Origin: Dyadobacter psychrotolerans
Lineage (GTDB): Bacteria > Bacteroidota > Bacteroidia > Cytophagales > Spirosomataceae
DNA: 64,000 nt
Reading direction: 5' to 3'
Assembly (NCBI RefSeq): GCF_004349265.1
Contig: NZ_SMFL01000004.1
Coordinates: 405,150 to 469,149, forward strand
Position numbers and translations under genes: made by a program. The notes beneath the pieces were generated by a model that saw only the letters and a program-made list of their open reading frames with translations, was not told the origin of the DNA and did not search any database. Positions within the stretch are counted from its first letter, which is position 1. Every line of letters starts with the position of its first letter. Positions 59,147 to 64,000 of the stretch are shown one piece after another.

Positions 59147-61156
59147 CTAATTGAGAACTTCTACCTCACTCGGATCGATCCAGCGTCCGTCTTCTTTAAT
59201 CAGCCCGATCAGTTCATCCACTGCTTTCGCAGCTGTTACAGAACGTTTGATCACTTCCTGGCCGCGGTAAAGTGCGATTTTATCTTTTCCCATTCCCACG
59301 TAACCATAATCCGCATCCGCCATTTCACCAGGACCATTTACAATGCAGCCCATTATACCGATCTTAATACCTTTTAAGTGTTCAGTATACTTACGGATCA
59401 TCGCCGTGGTTTCCTGTAAATCAAAAAGTGTTCTTCCGCAGGAAGGGCAGGATATGTATTCGGTTTTAGACATGCGTGTACGCGCGGCCTGTAATATTCC
59501 GAATGCAATGCTGTTAAATAATGAAGCGCTTTTTAATTTTTCAGGTTGTTCTGAACCATCAGAAAAAACAGGTGACAATAATATTCCGTCTCCAAAACCG
59601 TCAACCAATAAACCGCCAATATCCGTTGCCGAATAAAGTGGTAATTCGTCTCCCAAATCAACTCTGTAATTTCTCTGAACAATCACTGGGAGTTTTATGC
59701 CCATATTCACAAGATTAAAGAAGAATCTCCTTAGCTCTGGCATAGCATGCGTGTTATCAGTTTGAACTACAAGCACTATATTTTTCAACAAACCCACATC
59801 GATCAGGAATTCATAGTCAAAGGAATGAATTGTGCCCTTAACAAAAGTAAGTTGATGAGAAATTCCTTCCTTTGATATATCTTCGTTCCAATCATCCACT
59901 GACATTATTGGGAATTTATTTGAGCGGTCCTCGTGATTTTTCCAAATAGAATAATCCAGAATTTCCTTCAAACCATTTGGCAACATGAATGGTGCCGGAT
60001 TCAGTCCCGTGTAAATAAAATCTGATCCCTGGTCGTTCATTGCCCACTTATCGGGAACGGGAAGAAAAAAATGCCCGATGCTTTTAAGATCATCCAGCTG
60101 ACTTATTGTTATTGCCGAATAATCAGCAATAACCCTGGGGACATTTAATGCACCAATATTGTAAACCTCATTGGTAACCCTCCTGGTATATTGAAATGGG
60201 TTGATCGGGGAGCTCTCAACAGGATCTATGAAATCATGAGGGGATCGCAGTGTATAACGCTCAATGAGTGCTCTGGCAACAGGTGCTTCCTTTTCAGGAG
60301 CCTCTGTTAGAGAAACACGTACTGTATCACCAAGTCCGTCTTCCAGTAAGGTTCCAATTCCAACAGCCGATTTGATCCTGCCATCTTCGGCTTCGCCGGC
60401 TTCGGTAACGCCCAAATGCAGCGGATACGGTTTCAAACCTTCTTCATCCAGTCGCTGCACCAACAAGCGGTACGCTTCCACCATCACCTGCGTGTTGCTG
60501 GATTTCATCGACAGGGCAATATTGAAATAATTGAATTCTTCACAAATCCTGAGAAACTCCAGAGCAGATTCGACCATGCCCAGTGGCGTATCGCCGTAAC
60601 GGCTCAGAATTCTGTCAGAAAGAGAGCCGTGGTTTGTACCGATCCGCATGGCAGTGCCGTATTCTTTACAAATCCTGATCAGCGGAATAAATTTCTCACG
60701 AATCCGGTCCAATTCCGCTGCATACGAAGCGTCGGTGTAGTCTATGACTTCAAAGCGTTTACGATCCGCATAGTTACCTGGATTAATCCTGACTTTCTCA
60801 ACGATCCTTGCCGCAAGTTCTGCCGCGTTCGGTGTAAAATGGATATCTGCGATTAATGGAACGTGGATGCCGATTTTATGCAATCCGTTCCGGATATTTT
60901 CAAGATTTTGTGCTTCCTTAACGCTTGGAGCTGTTATACGTACATATTCACAGCCAGAGTCAACCATCCGCACAACCTCATCAATCGATCCCTGCGTATC
61001 CATTGTGTCCACAGTTGTCATAGACTGTACCCTGATCGGATAATCGGAACCCATTGGGATATCTCCGATCTTTATCGTAATGGTTTTACGGCGTTTATAT
61101 TCCGTCAGTGACGGGCAGTAAATAATCGTTTTTTCAGGAGCCGTTATCAAAGTCAT
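59147..61156 (-). CDS. ispG: 4-hydroxy-3-methylbut-2-enyl-diphosphate synthase IspG, long form
   Basis: A 669-residue iron-sulfur enzyme of the MEP isoprenoid pathway, converting MEcPP to HMBPP. The N-terminal TIM barrel begins IGDIPMGSDYPIRVQSMT, VRITAPSVKEAQNL and PLIADIHFTPNAA. A central insert of about 250 residues (roughly 290-540) sets the Bacteroidota/plant-type enzyme apart from the 370-residue E. coli form. The cluster Cys ligands are in SCPSCGRTLFD near 569 and GIMGCIVNGPGEMADADYGYVG near 604. A minus-strand TAGTTTTG at 61263-61270 may be its promoter. Confidence 0.97.
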   Translation of the reverse strand: MTLITAPEKTIIYCPSLTEYKRRKTITIKIGDIPMGSDYPIRVQSMTTVDTMDTQGSIDEVVRMVDSGCEYVRITAPSVKEAQNLENIRNGLHKIGIHVPLIADIHFTPNAAELAARIVEKVRINPGNYADRKRFEVIDYTDASYAAELDRIREKFIPLIRICKEYGTAMRIGTNHGSLSDRILSRYGDTPLGMVESALEFLRICEEFNYFNIALSMKSSNTQVMVEAYRLLVQRLDEEGLKPYPLHLGVTEAGEAEDGRIKSAVGIGTLLEDGLGDTVRVSLTEAPEKEAPVARALIERYTLRSPHDFIDPVESSPINPFQYTRRVTNEVYNIGALNVPRVIADYSAITISQLDDLKSIGHFFLPVPDKWAMNDQGSDFIYTGLNPAPFMLPNGLKEILDYSIWKNHEDRSNKFPIMSVDDWNEDISKEGISHQLTFVKGTIHSFDYEFLIDVGLLKNIVLVVQTDNTHAMPELRRFFFNLVNMGIKLPVIVQRNYRVDLGDELPLYSATDIGGLLVDGFGDGILLSPVFSDGSEQPEKLKSASLFNSIAFGILQAARTRMSKTEYISCPSCGRTLFDLQETTAMIRKYTEHLKGIKIGIMGCIVNGPGEMADADYGYVGMGKDKIALYRGQEVIKRSVTAAKAVDELIGLIKEDGRWIDPSEVEVLN

Positions 61157-61262
61157 CAGTGGTATTTATTCCTTCCGGATGTTTAACAAAACCGGAATCA
61201 GTTTTCAATTTAATTGGTTTGAGTGATTTGTTGCCTTACTCAGAAACCAAAGGCAAAGTTCA

Positions 61263-61270
61263 CAAAACTA
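61263..61270 (-). promoter_or_regulatory. Candidate -7 element for ispG operon
   Basis: Minus strand TAGTTTTG fits TAnnTTTG, about 107 bases before the ATG. Confidence 0.3.
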
Positions 61271-61391
61271 AAACACATTAGGAATTACATTCGTGCATTT
61301 ATTCTTTAAAACGATAATCTTAATATTTGGTATGGATGGCAGGAGTTAAAATTAATAATACTGGAGTCGTAAGCATTAATGATTACATGAC

Positions 61392-61426
61392 ATAAAAAAA
61401 GCCCGGAAACATCAATTCCCGGGCTT
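61392..61426 (-). terminator. Rho-independent terminator after sugar transporter gene
   Basis: AAGCCCGG and CCGGGCTT form an 8-base stem with a 12-base loop; on the minus strand seven T follow. Confidence 0.85.
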
Positions 61427-61443
61427 GCAAACATTTATCAAAA

Positions 61444-62670
61444 CTACCAGCTTCTCTTTTTATGTCCGAACAGTCCGAAATACATAATGAAAAGATATAG
61501 AGGCAGCATAACCCAGTACGCGTTTTGCGTGCTTCCGATGGAATCGGCGATCCCGCCGTAAACCAATGGCATAATTGCTCCACCGGAGATACCCATAATT
61601 AAAAGAGCTGAACCAATCTTAGTGAATTTACCTAGTCCGCTCAATGCCAAAGGCCAAAGTGCAGGCCAAATTACCGCATTTGCAAAACCGAGAACAGCGA
61701 TGCAAAGAACCGACGTAAAACCTGTTGAGAAAATAGCAACGATTGTCACAAAAATTCCCAGAATAGCTGAGAACAGCAAATATCCCTGCTGGGTAACATA
61801 TTTAGGTATCAGAACAATACCCAAAATATATCCAAACATCATTCCGCCCAATGTATAGGTTCCAAAAAGTCTGGCTTCTTCTTCTGCGAAACCAAGGGAA
61901 ACGCCGTAATTAATGATCGTGTCTCCGGCAATTACCTCAACACCCACATAACAGAACAAAGCGATTACGCCCAATATAAGATTTGGAAACTGGAAAATAC
62001 TTGTTTTTTCAACGACTACCACCTGAGATGCCACAGGAGTCTCTTCTTCTTCACTTACCTCTACAAGTCCTTTTGACATACGGATTAAAATAGCTAACCC
62101 AACCAAAATACCTGTAAGAACCAAATAGGGAATTACAACCTTATCCAGCTCATCTTTTGGATCAACAGAAGTCGCACCGGCAAGAAGCAGACTTCCTACC
62201 ACAACCTGGCTAATTATACCGGCAGTTTTATTGGCAATTCCCATGATACTGATTCGTTGCGCTGCACTTTCGCGCGGCCCGAGGATTGTAACATATGGAT
62301 TTGAGGCCGTCTGTAAAACGGTAAGTCCTATACCGATGGTAAACAACCCCACAAGAAACAGATTGTAACTGGCAAGTTCAGCAGCAGGAATAAAAATTAA
62401 AGTTCCCGCGGCCATTACCAGCAAGGCCAGCGACATACCATTTTTAAAACCCGTTTTCTTTAAAACCATCGATGCGGGAATAGCCATCAGGGTATAAGAG
62501 ATGAAAAATGCAAAGGTTACCAGATAGGAACTGGTGTTGTCAAGACTGAAAGCCTTCTTGAAAAATGTAATTAAGGTCCCGTTTACCCATGTAACGAAAC
62601 CCATCACAAAAAATAAAATACCGATAATAATAAGAGGAACCAGGTAGTTGTTGTTCTTATTGCTGCTCAT
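61444..62670 (-). CDS. FucP-like sugar MFS transporter
   Basis: A 408-residue membrane protein with about 12 helices of the fucose/glucose:proton symporter branch. GFVTWVNGTLITFFKKAFSL, TAFFISYTLMAIPASMVLKK-like TFAFFISYTLMAIPASMV, and QTASNPYVTILGPRESAAQRISIMG are typical of FucP/GluP proteins. It would import a hexose such as glucose, galactose or fucose with protons; specificity is unknown. A terminator follows and no catabolic gene is adjacent. Confidence 0.88.
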   Translation of the reverse strand: MSSNKNNNYLVPLIIIGILFFVMGFVTWVNGTLITFFKKAFSLDNTSSYLVTFAFFISYTLMAIPASMVLKKTGFKNGMSLALLVMAAGTLIFIPAAELASYNLFLVGLFTIGIGLTVLQTASNPYVTILGPRESAAQRISIMGIANKTAGIISQVVVGSLLLAGATSVDPKDELDKVVIPYLVLTGILVGLAILIRMSKGLVEVSEEEETPVASQVVVVEKTSIFQFPNLILGVIALFCYVGVEVIAGDTIINYGVSLGFAEEEARLFGTYTLGGMMFGYILGIVLIPKYVTQQGYLLFSAILGIFVTIVAIFSTGFTSVLCIAVLGFANAVIWPALWPLALSGLGKFTKIGSALLIMGISGGAIMPLVYGGIADSIGSTQNAYWVMLPLYLFIMYFGLFGHKKRSW

Positions 62671-63059
62671 TGAGGCTGGTGTTAAAAGTTATAGGTTTAA
62701 GATTATGGAAATACGATCAGGTAGTTGAAACACCATGCTTTGTTGCTTTTTTGTAAAAATTACGTCTATACATATCATGTTATGGATGATGACAGAAGCA
62801 CGTCAGGCATGTTTTCAGACAAGTTTGCAATTTACACGTATTTACCACATTTTTAAATTTTTTTATTAATCTAAATAAATCGTCCGGCCACAAGGGCTGA
62901 ATCTATTTCTTCGAACATTGAACAAATTTGGAAAGATCGGCGTTAACCGAATGCAAGTAACTCCAAAGAGCTGGTACAGGACGCTCGGCGGCTTTAAGTG
63001 TGTTGGACACATACTTTGTAACGACATTTAAGGCATTTTAAATTTAGTTGGTATTATTT
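62671..63059. other. Intergenic region, 389 bases
   Basis: Spacer between the divergent sugar transporter and pterin genes. The left half is AT-rich; 62890-63010 is less so. No RNA, riboswitch or repeat was recognised; a weak short open frame at about 62925-63029 is not supported. Confidence 0.5.
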
Positions 63060-63476
63060 ATGGCTCATAAAGTAGCTGTGTTTCGTAAGGAACATTTCAA
63101 TGCGGCGCATCGTCTTCATAACCCAGGCTGGTCAGAAGAAAAAAACGAGGCTGTATTCGGAAAGTGTAATAACCCCAATTTTCACGGACACAATTATGAG
63201 CTGATCGTACAGGTTACCGGTGTTGTGGATCCGGAAACAGGCTATGTGATGGACATGAAGTTGCTGAGCGCTATTATCAAGGAATATGTGCTCGATCGTT
63301 TTGATCATCGCAACCTGAACCTTGACGTTGAAGAATTTCATCACCTGAATCCCTCGGCTGAAAATATTGCTGTTGTTATTTATAATATTCTACGTACAAA
63401 AATTGATGACAGGCTTGCCCTGAAAATACGATTATATGAAACAGAACGGAACTTTGTCGAATATCCCGTCGATTGA
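63060..63476 (+). CDS. 6-pyruvoyl-tetrahydropterin synthase-like protein (PTPS/QueD family)
   Basis: A 138-residue T-fold enzyme acting on 7,8-dihydroneopterin triphosphate. Zinc ligands are His 17 (FNAAHRL), His 42 and His 44 (FHGHNYE); the active-site Cys is 36 in FGKCNNPN. The segment FGKCNNPNFHGHNY closely resembles that of animal PTPS, with five residues between Cys and HGH rather than three as in E. coli QueD. Biopterin-like or queuosine synthesis are both possible. An upstream in-frame TTG at 63048 was rejected in favour of the ATG. Its end overlaps folE by 41 bases. Confidence 0.9.
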   Translation: MAHKVAVFRKEHFNAAHRLHNPGWSEEKNEAVFGKCNNPNFHGHNYELIVQVTGVVDPETGYVMDMKLLSAIIKEYVLDRFDHRNLNLDVEEFHHLNPSAENIAVVIYNILRTKIDDRLALKIRLYETERNFVEYPVD

Positions 63477-64000
63477 TTTGCTTGAAATTGAAGAAGTAGG
63501 GGACGATCATCTTTTCACTTCCATCGAAACGCCGATGCGTGCGGATGCATTTGCAATGGAGGATGATGTGAAAATTGAACTGATCGAAAAGCATTTTCGT
63601 CACATCATGGAAATCATGGGGCTGGATCTGACAGACGACAGCCTTAAAGGTACGCCGAAAAGGGTTGCGAAGATGTACATCAAAGAGGTTTTCAGCGGAC
63701 TTGATCCAAAAAATAAACCCAGCATTGCTCTTTTTGAAAATAAGTACAAATACGATCAGATGCTGGTTGAAAAGGATATTACAGTGTTCTCAAATTGTGA
63801 ACATCACTTTGTCCCGATTTACGGAAAGGCGCATGTGGCGTATATTTCTAGCGGTAAGGTTATCGGATTATCAAAGCTTAACCGGATTGTAGAATATTTT
63901 AGTAAACGTCCGCAGGTTCAGGAAAGATTGACCGTTCAAATTGCGAACGAGCTTAAACAGGCTTTGGAGACAGAAGACATTGCGGTTGTAATTGATGCAA
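63436..64000 (+). CDS. folE: GTP cyclohydrolase I, 3' end beyond window
   Basis: The first 188 residues are visible; the frame is open at the right edge. It makes dihydroneopterin triphosphate from GTP, the substrate of the preceding PTPS-like enzyme. Landmarks are MEIMGLDLTDDSLKGTPKRVAKMYI, FSNCEHHFVPIYGKAHVAYI with the zinc Cys and His residues, and GLSKLNRIVEYFSKRPQVQERLT. The ATG at 63436 lies inside the end of the PTPS-like gene in another frame, giving a 41-base overlap and probable translational coupling. Confidence 0.95.
   Translation, partial: MKQNGTLSNIPSIDLLEIEEVGDDHLFTSIETPMRADAFAMEDDVKIELIEKHFRHIMEIMGLDLTDDSLKGTPKRVAKMYIKEVFSGLDPKNKPSIALFENKYKYDQMLVEKDITVFSNCEHHFVPIYGKAHVAYISSGKVIGLSKLNRIVEYFSKRPQVQERLTVQIANELKQALETEDIAVVIDA

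Noticed and set aside
62925..63029. Short open frame of about 30-37 codons upstream of the PTPS-like gene
   Set aside because: No start signal, no recognisable family and only a chance-length frame; a decayed gene cannot be shown.
1..64000. tRNA, rRNA, CRISPR arrays or insertion sequences
   Set aside because: Reading both strands by eye showed no T-loop-like GGTTCRANTCC segments, no regular spacer arrays and no transposase genes; a tRNA or covariance-model scan would be decisive.

Overview
The window reads as a chromosomal segment from a free-living member of the Bacteroidota, most likely order Cytophagales (Dyadobacter-like); the genus is a guess from memory of gene content. The grounds are a gliding-motility gene (gldC), a type III glutamine synthetase, the long Bacteroidota form of IspG, a DUF6728-type small membrane protein, a LuxC-type acyl-CoA reductase divergent from a ferredoxin, and repeated TAnnTTTG promoter elements. 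Coding density is high and nearly all genes are intact housekeeping or metabolic genes. I saw no tRNA or rRNA gene, CRISPR array, prophage or insertion sequence.

Layout. 1-9.5 kb: an incomplete membrane-bound-dehydrogenase-like protein with an ExuT-type MFS transporter, surE, a lipid kinase, a ferredoxin-NADP reductase/ferredoxin pair, an SGNH lipoprotein, an Anbu proteasome-like protease and an M28 peptidase. 9.6-23 kb: an RND-type exporter, a methyltransferase, a TPR histidine kinase, mpg-yicC-pdxA, a divergent 2-hydroxyacid dehydrogenase, a DUF421 protein, prs-rplY and trpS-PAP2. A toxin-antitoxin pair at 22.8-23.3 kb is broken by three one-base frame losses. 23.5-28.4 kb: a DUF2461 protein, dnaE and trxA.

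28.5-38.7 kb: an aldose epimerase, a class III aminotransferase, then the most unusual region. A same-strand run holds an esterase, an ATP-grasp ligase with a Lys/Ala-rich tail, a YbdK-type carboxylate-amine ligase, a class I glutamine amidotransferase and a protein resembling circularly permuted ATP-grasp enzymes, with a second esterase divergent from it. This looks like an uncharacterised amide or peptide-bond-forming pathway. It is followed by an acyl-CoA reductase and a divergent ferredoxin.

39-49 kb carries nitrogen-assimilation genes: a beta-barrel porin with the ammonium transporter amt, then type III glutamine synthetase with a small acidic partner protein, facing a eukaryote-like type II glutamine synthetase; mtaB and an LTA-synthase-like sulfatase lie between. 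49-57 kb: rsmE, a DUF4159 protein, a fatty acid desaturase and a tightly coupled cinA / 2-oxoacid dehydrogenase E2 / deoxynucleotidase / response regulator / histidine kinase operon. 57-64 kb: a DUF4197 lipoprotein, gldC, a YjbR protein with DUF6728, ispG, a FucP-like sugar transporter, and a pterin pair (PTPS-like gene overlapping folE, which runs off the window).

Most convergent pairs are separated by clear Rho-independent hairpins, several usable in both directions. Promoter calls rest on matches to the Bacteroidota -7 consensus and are tentative.
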